Source of the DNA: Neorhizobium sp. NCHU2750
Lineage (GTDB): Bacteria; Pseudomonadota; Alphaproteobacteria; Rhizobiales; Rhizobiaceae
Assembly: GCF_003597675.1 (NCBI RefSeq)
Contig: NZ_CP030827.1
Coordinates: forward strand, 1,364,001-1,428,000
Length of the DNA: 64,000 nucleotides
Direction: 5' to 3'
Every line of letters begins with the position of its first letter. Position 1 is the stretch's first letter. The notes under the pieces were generated by a model. The model did not search any database, was not told where the DNA came from, and was given only the letters and a program-made list of their open reading frames with translations. Below are positions 8,763 to 15,959 of this stretch, one piece after another. The translations under genes and the position numbers were made by a program.

Positions 8763-9437
8763 ATGCTGCAAGTTCCCGACGCAATGACGCCCAACGCTAT
8801 GACGCCCGACGCTATGGCGAAGGACGGCACGCCTGCACGGCCGCGCAATCGGGCAAGCACCGAGAAGGCGATCTTCACGGCCGCGCGCAGTCTCCTCGCC
8901 GAGCAGGGCTTCCAGGGCTTCGGCATCAACGCGGTCGCTCGTCGCGCCGGTTGCGACAAGCAGTTGATCTATCGCTATTTCGGCGGCCTCGACGGATTGA
9001 TCGATGCAATCGGCGAAGAGCTCGGCAGCTGGGTCAATGACAAGATCCCGCAGGATACCGGCGGCATGTTCATCCTGACCTATGGCGACCTGATGGAAAA
9101 GCTCTCCATGTATTTCATGGAAGCGCTGAGGGACGACCCGCTGGTCTGCAAGATCGTCGCCTGGGAAGTCTCGCAGGATACGCCGCAGGTCCGCCGCCTG
9201 TCTGAATCGCGCATGAAGGCGCTCGGCAAATGGCTGGACCGGATGCGCGGTTCGCTCACGCTGCCGAAGGGCGTCGATACGGCCACCACCAATGCGCTTC
9301 TCTTCGCCTCGATCCAGCATCTCGTCATCTCGGCGGCCGTCAGCGGCCAGTTTGCCGGCGTTCCGTTGAAGACGGAAAAGGACTGGGAAAAGGTGGCGAC
9401 GTCCGTGCGCCGCCTCGTTCGCGCCATCTACGGCTGA
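8763..9437 (+). CDS. TetR/AcrR family transcriptional regulator
   Basis: Regulator of 224 aa. Residues about 25-75 form the TetR DNA-binding domain ('STEKAIFTAARSLLAEQGF', then 'INAVARRAGCDKQLIYRYF'). The C-terminal half is a ligand or dimer domain with no recognisable substrate motif. The N-terminal 18 residues come from three near-identical 15-bp units ('AMTPNAMTPDAMA'), which also supply several in-frame ATG codons. GGAG lies 12 bases before the first ATG, which is used here. The divergent AEC carrier is the obvious candidate target. Confidence 0.88.
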   Translation: MLQVPDAMTPNAMTPDAMAKDGTPARPRNRASTEKAIFTAARSLLAEQGFQGFGINAVARRAGCDKQLIYRYFGGLDGLIDAIGEELGSWVNDKIPQDTGGMFILTYGDLMEKLSMYFMEALRDDPLVCKIVAWEVSQDTPQVRRLSESRMKALGKWLDRMRGSLTLPKGVDTATTNALLFASIQHLVISAAVSGQFAGVPLKTEKDWEKVATSVRRLVRAIYG

Positions 9438-9560
9438 TCCACCCCTTTACTTGTCCACAGCAGGGCGGCGGAAATTAACCATAACGAATGGTTTCCGTTG
9501 CGCTGAACTGGCGCGCCTTTAGGTTGGTTAATGAATTGTTAACCAGGTTTACTAAGACAA

Positions 9561-9740
9561 ATGCCGGGTGTGGTAACATTCATCAGAGGACGGGTCTTGC
9601 TTTTGCTCCTGACGGGCGCATTTGCGGCACTGGCGCTCGATATCACGGTTCCTGCGGTGGTGTTGAGCCTGATGGCGCTGTCGAGATGGTTTGTCTCGAT
9701 GGACATGGACCTGGCAGAGCTGGAAGGTAAGGCCGCATGA
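9561..9740 (+). CDS. Small hydrophobic protein (59 aa) coupled to the DUF6105-like gene
   Basis: A 59-residue reading frame, 'MPGVVTFIRGRVLLLLLTGA' onward, with one clear membrane helix (residues 11-26), a second moderately hydrophobic stretch (29-45) and an acidic end. Its TGA overlaps the ATG of the next gene as ATGA, which is strong evidence that it is translated. AGAGGA and similar purine runs occur inside the gene, and the region before the start is AT-rich with no strong ribosome site. I do not recognise a family. It may form a small membrane unit with the next protein. Confidence 0.6.
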   Translation: MPGVVTFIRGRVLLLLLTGAFAALALDITVPAVVLSLMALSRWFVSMDMDLAELEGKAA

Positions 9741-10069
9741 AGTGGTTCTTGATACTCTGGGCAGGTCCGGTTGCCCTGCTGACCAGTTGGTATGGTCTGT
9801 CCTATTACGATATGAGCTTCGGCTTCTTCATGCTGACCCGCCACACGCATGATCTCGTGTTCCAAATCTATGGCCACATTCTCGGCATTCCGCCGGAAAC
9901 CATCCCGCCGCTTGTCGCCCGCGCCATGGCCTTCGACAGCCTGGTCGTCTTCTTGATCGTCGCCTATCGCAAGCGCAAGGCGATCGCTGCCTGGTGGCAC
10001 CGCCGTCAGGCGTCCCGTGCCCCCGTGGCGGAGGTCCGCAGCGACAAGAGCCTGTCGAGCGCTCCCTGA
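9737..10069 (+). CDS. Small membrane protein, probably DUF6105
   Basis: Protein of 110 aa with an N-terminal membrane segment ('[20 protein letters not shown]') and a second near residues 62-78 ('[17 protein letters not shown]'), followed by a basic tail. It looks like the rhizobial DUF6105 family, of unknown function; that family call is from memory of the pattern. The start is coupled by ATGA to the 59-aa gene upstream. The last 64 bp overlap the 3' end of the convergent ruvX gene. Confidence 0.7.
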   Translation: MKWFLILWAGPVALLTSWYGLSYYDMSFGFFMLTRHTHDLVFQIYGHILGIPPETIPPLVARAMAFDSLVVFLIVAYRKRKAIAAWWHRRQASRAPVAEVRSDKSLSSAP

Positions 10070-10500
10070 AGAATGAAGCTTGCTGCGGCCGAATCGATCC
10101 GTTCGGCCCGCTTGGCGCGGGACACATCCATTTCAAGCAAAGCCCGCTCGGCCGCGACCGTCGACAATCGTTCGTCCCAGAAGATGAAGGGCAGGGCGGT
10201 CTTATCTGCCATCGAACGCACGAAGGCGCGCGTCGCCTGAACGCGGGGACCGGCAGAACCGTCCATGTTCATCGGCAGGCCGATGACGAAGGCCGACACT
10301 TTTTCTCTTTCGGCGAATGCCAGCAGCACTTCCGCATCCTGGGTGAATTTCACCCGCTTGATCACCGACCTGGGGCTCGCGAAACGGCGGCCGAGATCCG
10401 ACATGGCAAGCCCGATCGTCTTGGTGCCGAGGTCGAGCCCGGCAATCGCCTGGTTCGGCTGAAGTTGCTCGGCCAGTTCCTCGATGGTCAATGTCGCCAT
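10006..10500 (-). CDS. ruvX: YqgF/RuvX family putative Holliday junction resolvase
   Basis: RNase H-fold nuclease of 164 aa. The metal-site motif '[17 protein letters not shown]' near residues 19-35 is characteristic of YqgF. '[15 protein letters not shown]' and '[13 protein letters not shown]' follow, with Asp137 in '[12 protein letters not shown]' as a later acidic residue. The family is implicated in Holliday junction resolution and pre-16S rRNA processing. The 3' end overlaps a convergent gene by 64 bp. Confidence 0.92.
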   Translation of the reverse strand: MATLTIEELAEQLQPNQAIAGLDLGTKTIGLAMSDLGRRFASPRSVIKRVKFTQDAEVLLAFAEREKVSAFVIGLPMNMDGSAGPRVQATRAFVRSMADKTALPFIFWDERLSTVAAERALLEMDVSRAKRAERIDSAAASFILQGALDRLLSLRTSATGARDA

Positions 10501-10552
10501 GTCTTCAATATTCCCGCGTCTTCAATGCTTGCGCCTCGTCAACGTCCCGGTA

Positions 10553-10858
10553 TCAGTTCTTCTTGCGCACGAACTCTGTGCGCAGAACCAGCCCCTTGAT
10601 CGTCTCATGCCGGCAGTCGATCTCTTCCGGATTGTCGGTGAGGCGGATCGAGCGGATGACGGTGCCCTGCTTCAGCGTCTGGCCGGCGCCCTTGACCTTC
10701 AGGTCCTTGATCAGCGTCACGGCATCGCCATCGGCAAGCACGTTGCCGGCCGAGTCTTTGACGGCCGAAGCCGCGGCGGCCTTGGCTGCCATTTCGGAGG
10801 CTGGAAGCCATTCGCCGCTTGCCTCGTCATAGATATAGTCGTCGTCGCCGCCAGCCAT
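10553..10858 (-). CDS. PhnA/YjdM-like protein without the N-terminal zinc ribbon
   Basis: Protein of 101 aa matching the C-terminal PhnA domain: 'GNVLADGDAVTLIKDLKVKG' in part, then 'LKQGTVIRSIRLTDNPEEID' and 'LRTEFVRKKN'. E. coli PhnA/YjdM has a Cys-rich zinc ribbon in front of this domain. Here the front reads 'DDDYIYDEASGEWLPASE' with no CxxC pair, so the zinc site appears lost. The family's link to phosphonates is historical and its function is unclear. A GAAGGA ribosome site precedes the ATG. Confidence 0.82.
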   Translation of the reverse strand: MAGGDDDYIYDEASGEWLPASEMAAKAAAASAVKDSAGNVLADGDAVTLIKDLKVKGAGQTLKQGTVIRSIRLTDNPEEIDCRHETIKGLVLRTEFVRKKN

Positions 10859-11078
10859 GTTGCTTCCTTCGTCATGAAAAATCGATCCATTGCCGATATG
10901 GCTCGCAAGAGAGCCGGCAATCGCTGACGGTCGCTTATCTCACGGCCGAGGTGCTTGCAACTGCTGCCGGCTACCTTGGGTAGCGCGCATGCTCCGGCAA
11001 CGGCAGCACGGCCCGCGTCCATCGAAACGCCTCTCGCCGGACATTTGAAATCGACGGCTGCCATGCTATTGTTGAATG

Positions 11079-11220
11079 AGGAGGTGAGACGACCTTCCTT
11101 CCGGTGGGAGCCGGGCTTTCGCCCGACCCCCGTGCTGTTAACGGCGGAATATGAAGCTAAGGCTGCAACCCAAGAACTTCACAGTCACCGTAACCCGGAT
11201 TTTCAATCGTCTCACCTCCT
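11079..11220 (-). ncRNA. Candidate structured RNA element with perfect 14-bp closing stem and maskable Shine-Dalgarno
   Basis: Perfect inverted repeats AGGAGGTGAGACGA (11079-11092) and its complement (11207-11220) enclose 114 bp. On the minus strand the right arm together with the bases just before it reads GAAAGGAGGTGA, an ideal 12-base match to the 3' end of 16S rRNA, followed eight bases later by a TTG and 22 open codons. The left arm, later in the same transcript, could pair with this Shine-Dalgarno. A GNRA hairpin (CGGGC-GAAA-GCCCG) lies inside. Just outside, at 11229-11248 and 11260-11277, are two more perfect hairpins, one with a UUCG-type loop. On the plus strand the same arm mimics the 16S 3' tail. 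Strand and function are not proved. The rest of 10859-11317 shows no gene. Confidence 0.5.
11138..11206 (-). CDS. Possible 22-residue leader peptide
   Basis: A TTG-started frame gives (M)[21 protein letters not shown] and stops at TAA. It begins eight bases after a perfect Shine-Dalgarno sequence, which is unlikely by chance. The peptide is basic at both ends with alternating and then hydrophobic residues. It resembles no catalytic protein and could be a regulatory leader whose translation opens the surrounding stem. The TTG start and tiny length keep confidence low. Confidence 0.35.
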   Translation of the reverse strand: MKIRVTVTVKFLGCSLSFIFRR

Positions 11221-11317
11221 TTCGTCGCGTCGAAACGTCCGTTTCGACCTCTCCTATTTATCAAATTTCGATTTGATGTGTTCCCCCTCATTCCCCTGTA
11301 TTGGAGGACGTTCTCCC

Positions 11318-12028
11318 ATGAAGATCACCTGGCTCGGCCATGCCGCGTTCCGTCTCGAGACCGCAAAGGCAAAGATCCTGATCGATCCGTTTCTGAGCTA
11401 TAACCAGCCCTTCGCCGATGCCGGCCTGAACATCAAGGATGTCACCGAGGGCGTCACCCACATCCTTCTCACCCACGGTCATGCCGACCACGTCGGCGAT
11501 ACCGCTGCGATCGCAAAGGAAAAGGGCGCCGTTGTCCTCGCCAATGCCGATCTGGGCTCCTGGCTTGGCACCAAGGGCGTCGAAAAGATCGAGATGGGCA
11601 ATACCGGCGGTACCGTCGGCTTTGACGGCTTCACCGCGACCTTCACCCAGGCGCTGCATTCCTCCGGCCAGGTGGACGAGATGGGCGTCGCCCATTCACT
11701 CGGTTCGGCCAATGGCCTGATGCTGCATTTCGACGATGAAATGTCGGTCCTTCACATGGGCGATACCGACATCTTCACCGACATGGGCCTGATCAACGAA
11801 TTGCATCAGCCCGATATCGGCCTCGTCCCGGTCGGCGATCGCTTCACCATGGGCGGTGCGGTGGCGGCTCTTGCCTGCCAGCGCTTCTTCGATTTCAAGC
11901 ACGCCATCCCCTGCCATTACGGCACCTTCCCGATCATCGACCAGACACCGGAAAAATTCGTCAAGGGCATGGACGGCAGCCGCACCCGGGTAGATGCACC
12001 CGCAGTCGGCGTGACGCTCAGCTTCTGA
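11318..12028 (+). CDS. UPF0173 metal-dependent hydrolase (beta-lactamase fold)
   Basis: Cytosolic protein of 236 aa in the UPF0173 (YtkL-type) metallo-beta-lactamase family. The metal motif HxHxDH appears as '[12 protein letters not shown]' near residues 50-61. Further metal residues are likely in 'LHSSGQ', 'HMGDTDIF' and 'CHYGTFP'. The natural substrate of the family is unknown. The start at 11318 gives the standard '[11 protein letters not shown]' and has GGAGG about 12 bases upstream; an open frame further upstream covers the structured element and is not used. Confidence 0.92.
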   Translation: MKITWLGHAAFRLETAKAKILIDPFLSYNQPFADAGLNIKDVTEGVTHILLTHGHADHVGDTAAIAKEKGAVVLANADLGSWLGTKGVEKIEMGNTGGTVGFDGFTATFTQALHSSGQVDEMGVAHSLGSANGLMLHFDDEMSVLHMGDTDIFTDMGLINELHQPDIGLVPVGDRFTMGGAVAALACQRFFDFKHAIPCHYGTFPIIDQTPEKFVKGMDGSRTRVDAPAVGVTLSF

Positions 12029-12045
12029 TAGCAAACATAAAAAGA

Positions 12046-12070
12046 GCCATGCCGGCTGGACCGGCATGGC
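12046..12070. terminator. Bidirectional terminator between UPF0173 gene and M48 protease
   Basis: A perfect 10-bp stem GCCATGCCGG/CCGGCATGGC with a 5-base loop lies between two convergent genes. On the minus strand it is followed by TCTTTTTATG; on the plus strand by a weaker TTGATT. Confidence 0.8.
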
Positions 12071-12115
12071 TTGATTCGGCCTGGGATTGATCCGGCCTGG
12101 GCAGCCTGAAGCTTG

Positions 12116-12922
12116 TCAGGCTTTCGGCGGCAGTTTGCCTGCGAACTGCCCAACGGCTTCCACGCGGCGTGTCAGCCTCGGATAGAGCGAGAAAATGTGG
12201 AGCACGAAGCCGGCGATCGACGGCACCTTATGCTCCTGCGCCTCGAAGGCCGTCGGGTTCATTTGCGCGTTGAGCTTGGCGCTGCCGCAAGCCAGCATTT
12301 GCAACGCAGTGCGCGAGGCCTGCAGATTGCGGCAAACGATGAAGCCGACACGGTCACATGTCAGTTCCCGGCCTCGCGAATAGGCCGCTGCGAGGAAGGG
12401 CACGATATAGGCCGGCAGATGCAACAGGTTCACCGCTGTTCCCAGATGGCCGGCGGCATGGTGGCCGAGTTCGTGACCAATGACGAACCTGATTTGATCG
12501 TCATTGTCCGCATCGATCAGTTGGGACGTAAGCCAGATATAGCGCGTGCGACCGACAAGCGTCAGTGCCATGGCATTCATCACGCCGCTGGAATTGTAGA
12601 CGAAGGCCTGGGGGGCTTCCTTCATGCCGAGCGCCGCAGCACCTTCTGCGACCATCTTGTGCAGGTGCGGGAACTGCTGTTCGCCGACCATGACATAGTG
12701 GCCGATCATATAGGCGCGAACGAGGGCCCGCCCCACAAAGCTGATGAACCACAGGATGGCGATATAGAGGACAATCATGGCGATGATCGCCAGGCTGTGC
12801 ATCATCGCAAAGGCGACAAGTGCGATGATGGCAGCTGCCCAGACCAGCGTGCCGATCACCAACATCACCGTGCCATAGAGCTTTTCCTTCGGGTGACGGA
12901 CCTTCGAAATCCTGAAATCCAT
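12116..12922 (-). CDS. M48 family zinc metalloprotease
   Basis: Membrane-associated peptidase of 268 aa. The zinc site HExxH is seen in 'FVIGHELGHHAAGHL' near residues 148-162, with a likely third ligand in the 'YSRGRELTCDRVG' segment. Two membrane helices lie at about residues 17-70 ('LVIGTLVWAAAIIALVAF', 'LAIIAMIVLYIAILWFISF'). This resembles HtpX-like M48 enzymes that cut damaged membrane proteins, but the spacing differs from classical HtpX, so no symbol is given. It stands alone, 271 bp from the divergent gatC. Confidence 0.87.
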   Translation of the reverse strand: MDFRISKVRHPKEKLYGTVMLVIGTLVWAAAIIALVAFAMMHSLAIIAMIVLYIAILWFISFVGRALVRAYMIGHYVMVGEQQFPHLHKMVAEGAAALGMKEAPQAFVYNSSGVMNAMALTLVGRTRYIWLTSQLIDADNDDQIRFVIGHELGHHAAGHLGTAVNLLHLPAYIVPFLAAAYSRGRELTCDRVGFIVCRNLQASRTALQMLACGSAKLNAQMNPTAFEAQEHKVPSIAGFVLHIFSLYPRLTRRVEAVGQFAGKLPPKA

Positions 12923-13133
12923 AAAACATTCCTTTTATATGAGTTTTTTATTCAGGTATTCTGTCGGGGACGGTTTAATCAACCCTTGATCGAGTGAACA
13001 ACGGCGAATTCCACAGCCTGCGAGACGGTCCGCTCGAAAGAATGTTCGGCCGACATTCTCCCTCAGCATGCGGTGTCGCGTCGGGGAGGCTGCGTATGCG
13101 CGTGATTTGCGATGTTGCGTGCGGCTTAGGCAG

Positions 13134-13162
13134 TTGCGAAGGGCGGGCATGGCCATTATAGC
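13134..13162 (+). promoter_or_regulatory. Candidate sigma-70 promoter of gatCA
   Basis: TTGCGA, a 17-base spacer and TATAGC lie upstream of gatC, placing the transcript start about 25 bases before the ATG. Both hexamers match consensus at four of six positions. Confidence 0.45.
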
Positions 13163-13193
13163 GAAGGGGATTTTTATTGCCCGGAGTTGAGCC

Positions 13194-13481
13194 ATGTCCG
13201 TCGATCTCGCCACCGTAAAGCGCGTCGCGCGCCTTGCCCGTATTGCCGTCACCGAAGACGACGCCAATCGCATGGTGGGCGAGCTGAATGGCATCATCAA
13301 TTTCGTCGAGCAGCTTTCCGAGGTTGATGTGACCGGCGTCGAGCCGATGACCTCGGTCACGCCGATGGACATGCGCAAGCGCCAGGACGCCGTCACCGAC
13401 GGTGACAAGGCCGAGGATATCGTCGCCAACGCTCCTGTCACCGACCGCAATTTCTTCCTGGTGCCGAAGGTCGTCGAATAA
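13194..13481 (+). CDS. gatC: Asp-tRNA(Asn)/Glu-tRNA(Gln) amidotransferase subunit GatC
   Basis: Small subunit (95 aa) that holds GatA and GatB together in the enzyme converting Glu-tRNA(Gln) to Gln-tRNA(Gln). The typical pattern is present: '[20 protein letters not shown]', '[19 protein letters not shown]', 'EPMTSV' and the C-terminal '[11 protein letters not shown]'. GAGTTGAG precedes the ATG. gatA follows after 58 bp; gatB lies 4.6 kb away on the same strand, as is usual in rhizobia. Confidence 0.96.
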   Translation: MSVDLATVKRVARLARIAVTEDDANRMVGELNGIINFVEQLSEVDVTGVEPMTSVTPMDMRKRQDAVTDGDKAEDIVANAPVTDRNFFLVPKVVE

Positions 13482-13539
13482 GCCGCTTTTCAAGCCGCTT
13501 CCGATCTTCTCCACGCATTCGAACAGTTTTGAAGAGACC

Positions 13540-15021
13540 ATGACCGAACTCACCAGCCTCACCATTGCCGAAGCCCGCGAGAAGCTTGGCACCAAGGAAA
13601 TCACCTCGGTCGAGCTGACCAAGGCCTATGTCGACGCGATCGAAGCCTTCAACGGCACGTTCAATGCCTATGTCACCGTGACGCCGGAAAAGGCGATGGA
13701 AATGGCAAAGGCTTCCGACGAACGCCGCGCATCCGGCAAGGTCGGCGAGCTGGAAGGCATTCCGCTCGGCATCAAGGACCTGTTTGCCACCGAAGGTGTC
13801 CACACCCAGGCCTGCTCCCATATTCTCGACGGCTTCAAGCCGAAATACGAATCGACCGTCACCCAGAACCTCTGGGACGATGGCGCCGTCATGCTCGGCA
13901 AGCTCAACATGGACGAGTTTGCGATGGGTTCGTCGAACGAGACCTCGTTCTATGGCCCGGTCATCAACCCGTGGAAGGCTGAAGGCTCCAACCAGCAGCT
14001 CGTTCCCGGCGGTTCTTCCGGTGGTTCGGCCGCAGCCGTTGCCGCCCATCTCTGCGCCGGCGCCACCGCCACCGACACCGGCGGCTCGATCCGCCAGCCG
14101 GCAGCCTTCACCGGCACCGTCGGCATCAAGCCGACCTATGGCCGCTGCTCGCGCTGGGGTACCGTCGCCTTCGCATCCTCCCTCGACCAGGCAGGCCCGA
14201 TTGCCCGCGACGTGCGCGATGCTGCGATCATGCTGAAGTCGATGGCCTCCGTCGACAAGAAGGACGCGACCTCCGTCGATCTGCCGATCCCGGATTACGA
14301 GGCAGCGCTTGGTCAGTCGGTCAAGGGCATGAAGATCGGCATTCCGAAGGAATATCGTGTCGACGGCATGCCGGACGAGATCGAGGCGCTCTGGCAGCAG
14401 GGGATCGCTTTCCTGAAAGATGCCGGTGCCGAGATCGTCGACATCACCCTGCCGCACACGAAATATGCCCTGCCGGCCTATTACATTGTCGCTCCGGCCG
14501 AAGCCTCGTCCAACCTTGCCCGTTATGACGGCGTCCGCTACGGCCTGCGCGTCGACGGCAAGGATATCGTTGACATGTACGAAAAGACCCGCGCCGCCGG
14601 CTTCGGCACCGAGGTCAAGCGCCGCATCATGATCGGCACCTATGTTCTCTCGGCCGGTTACTACGACGCCTATTACCTGCAGGCCCAGAAGGTCCGCACG
14701 CTGATCAAGCGCGATTTCGAACTCGCCTTCCATGCAGGCGTCGACGCCATCCTGACGCCGGCAACCCCGTCTTCGGCCTTCGGCATCGCCGACGAGAACC
14801 TCGCCGCCGATCCGGTCGCCATGTATTTGAACGACATCTTCACCGTGACGGTCAACATGGCCGGCCTGCCGGGCATTGCCGTTCCGGCCGGCCTCGACAA
14901 GAAGGGCCTGCCGCTCGGCCTGCAGCTGATCGGCAAGCCGTTCGAGGAAGAAACACTCTTCCGCACCGCCCATGTCATCGAACAGGCCGCCGGCAAGTTC
15001 ACGCCGGCCAAGTGGTGGTAA
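13540..15021 (+). CDS. gatA: Asp-tRNA(Asn)/Glu-tRNA(Gln) amidotransferase subunit GatA
   Basis: Amidase subunit of 493 aa that frees ammonia from glutamine for the GatB site. The Ser-Ser-Lys catalytic set is visible: Lys in '[10 protein letters not shown]' (residues about 70-79), the glycine-serine loop '[16 protein letters not shown]', and the nucleophile segment '[14 protein letters not shown]'. The start at 13540 ('[14 protein letters not shown]') follows a purine-rich GAAGAGA. It is in an operon with gatC. Confidence 0.97.
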   Translation: MTELTSLTIAEAREKLGTKEITSVELTKAYVDAIEAFNGTFNAYVTVTPEKAMEMAKASDERRASGKVGELEGIPLGIKDLFATEGVHTQACSHILDGFKPKYESTVTQNLWDDGAVMLGKLNMDEFAMGSSNETSFYGPVINPWKAEGSNQQLVPGGSSGGSAAAVAAHLCAGATATDTGGSIRQPAAFTGTVGIKPTYGRCSRWGTVAFASSLDQAGPIARDVRDAAIMLKSMASVDKKDATSVDLPIPDYEAALGQSVKGMKIGIPKEYRVDGMPDEIEALWQQGIAFLKDAGAEIVDITLPHTKYALPAYYIVAPAEASSNLARYDGVRYGLRVDGKDIVDMYEKTRAAGFGTEVKRRIMIGTYVLSAGYYDAYYLQAQKVRTLIKRDFELAFHAGVDAILTPATPSSAFGIADENLAADPVAMYLNDIFTVTVNMAGLPGIAVPAGLDKKGLPLGLQLIGKPFEEETLFRTAHVIEQAAGKFTPAKWW

Positions 15022-15153
15022 TTGGGCTGGAAATTCGAAAAATGACTGTCGCCGATCACAACGTGGTCGGCGAAGTCGGTTCGAAGGGCTGGAAATCCAG
15101 CGATGTCTGGAGTGATCGACTAAAGCGGCTCCAGAACTGTAGGCGACTTCGCT

Positions 15154-15543
15154 TCAGCCACCCATCTGTGCCACGCGGCGCGTCATCCAGCTCACATAGC
15201 TGGTTCGTGTCATCTTGCGGCGAGCCGCTTCCGAATCTATGAAATTCAGCACATCGGCATCGAGCATCATATTTGCCCGAACAGATTTGCCTGACAAACG
15301 AATAAGTGGAACTGTCGTTAATGTGCTGCCCGCCGGCACGATAACGTTCTCAAGCGCACTCGGCTCAGCCAGCGACGCGTTCTCTCGCTCGGTTTCCAGC
15401 GCATAGTCACGCAATGCTTCCTCGGCATTGAGAAGCGCCTCATCTACCGTTTTGCCCATCGCAACTACGCCATCAATATCCGGAAAAACGACGCCATAAG
15501 CGCCTTTTTCTCCGTCGATAAAGGCTGGATATCTAAGAGTCAT
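15154..15543 (-). CDS. hicB: HicB family antitoxin
   Basis: Antitoxin of 129 aa. The N-terminal half has the degenerate RNase H-like HicB fold ('YPAFIDGEKGAYGVVFPDID', then 'EALLNAEEALRDYALETE'). The C-terminal half has a ribbon-helix-helix DNA-binding segment ('VRANMMLDADVLNFIDSEAA'). It follows hicA by 62 bp on the same strand. The start at 15543 is preferred because upstream residues do not fit the family. It probably binds the palindrome upstream of hicA. Confidence 0.9.
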   Translation of the reverse strand: MTLRYPAFIDGEKGAYGVVFPDIDGVVAMGKTVDEALLNAEEALRDYALETERENASLAEPSALENVIVPAGSTLTTVPLIRLSGKSVRANMMLDADVLNFIDSEAARRKMTRTSYVSWMTRRVAQMGG

Positions 15544-15605
15544 GGTTTTCGATCCTGCAAGATTTCTGTTTTGGCGCTGCCTTAAGGAGATGATGGAAAG
15601 TCGGC

Positions 15606-15791
15606 TTAGGCACTCCATCCCGCTTTCCTAGCAATTGATCCCGCAACGCCGGGGCTCAGTTCACGGTGGCGTGGTATCTGCACAAAACCCTTTTCCGGGT
15701 GACGGTAGATATCATGGGCAGATCCGTGCCGATCGAAGACCCAGCCATCGGATTTAAGTCGCTTTATGACTTTGGCTGTGTTTGTCTCCAT
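15606..15791 (-). CDS. hicA: HicA family toxin
   Basis: mRNA interferase of 61 aa with the double-stranded-RNA-binding-like HicA fold. The family pattern is clear: 'VIKRLKSDGWVFDRHGSAHD' followed by 'IYRHPEKGFVQIPRHRELSP'. Catalytic histidine is most likely His in 'SAHDIYRHP' near residue 28. It is the first gene of the hicAB operon, with normal length and no sign of decay. Confidence 0.9.
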   Translation of the reverse strand: METNTAKVIKRLKSDGWVFDRHGSAHDIYRHPEKGFVQIPRHRELSPGVAGSIARKAGWSA

Positions 15792-15805
15792 GACGCCTCC
15801 AGATC

Positions 15806-15821
15806 GTGCATATATTTGCAC
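15806..15821. promoter_or_regulatory. Palindrome upstream of hicA, candidate HicB operator
   Basis: GTGCA-TATATT-TGCAC is an inverted repeat with perfect 5-bp arms and an AT-rich centre that could also serve as a -10 region on the minus strand. It lies 15 bp before the hicA ATG. Autoregulation by HicB is known in the family; binding here is inferred. Confidence 0.45.
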
Positions 15822-15906
15822 ATTCTTGGCGCCAGGTGCAAGCAATTGCTGAAAGCGGTGGCTCGAGCGCGGGCCTCATTGGGTGGTACATAAATTGACA
15901 AACAAA

Positions 15907-15930
15907 AACGCGCCGGTTTCCCGACGCGTT
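15907..15930 (-). terminator. Terminator of the glucose dehydrogenase gene
   Basis: A 10-bp stem with one G-U pair (AACGCGTCGG/CCGGCGCGTT on the minus strand), a GAAA loop and a following TTTTTGTTTG run lie 30 bp past the stop codon. Confidence 0.8.
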
Positions 15931-15959
15931 TTCTTTGTCTCGAACTTGAGCCTGTCCGC

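Noticed and set aside
10717-11064. Minus-strand frame of 115 codons upstream of and over the PhnA-like gene
   Set aside because: It overlaps the PhnA-like gene in another frame, has no ribosome site and no family resemblance.
10955-11317. N-terminal extension of the UPF0173 hydrolase by 121 codons
   Set aside because: The extension runs through the inverted-repeat element, and the family starts at '[11 protein letters not shown]', which has its own ribosome site.
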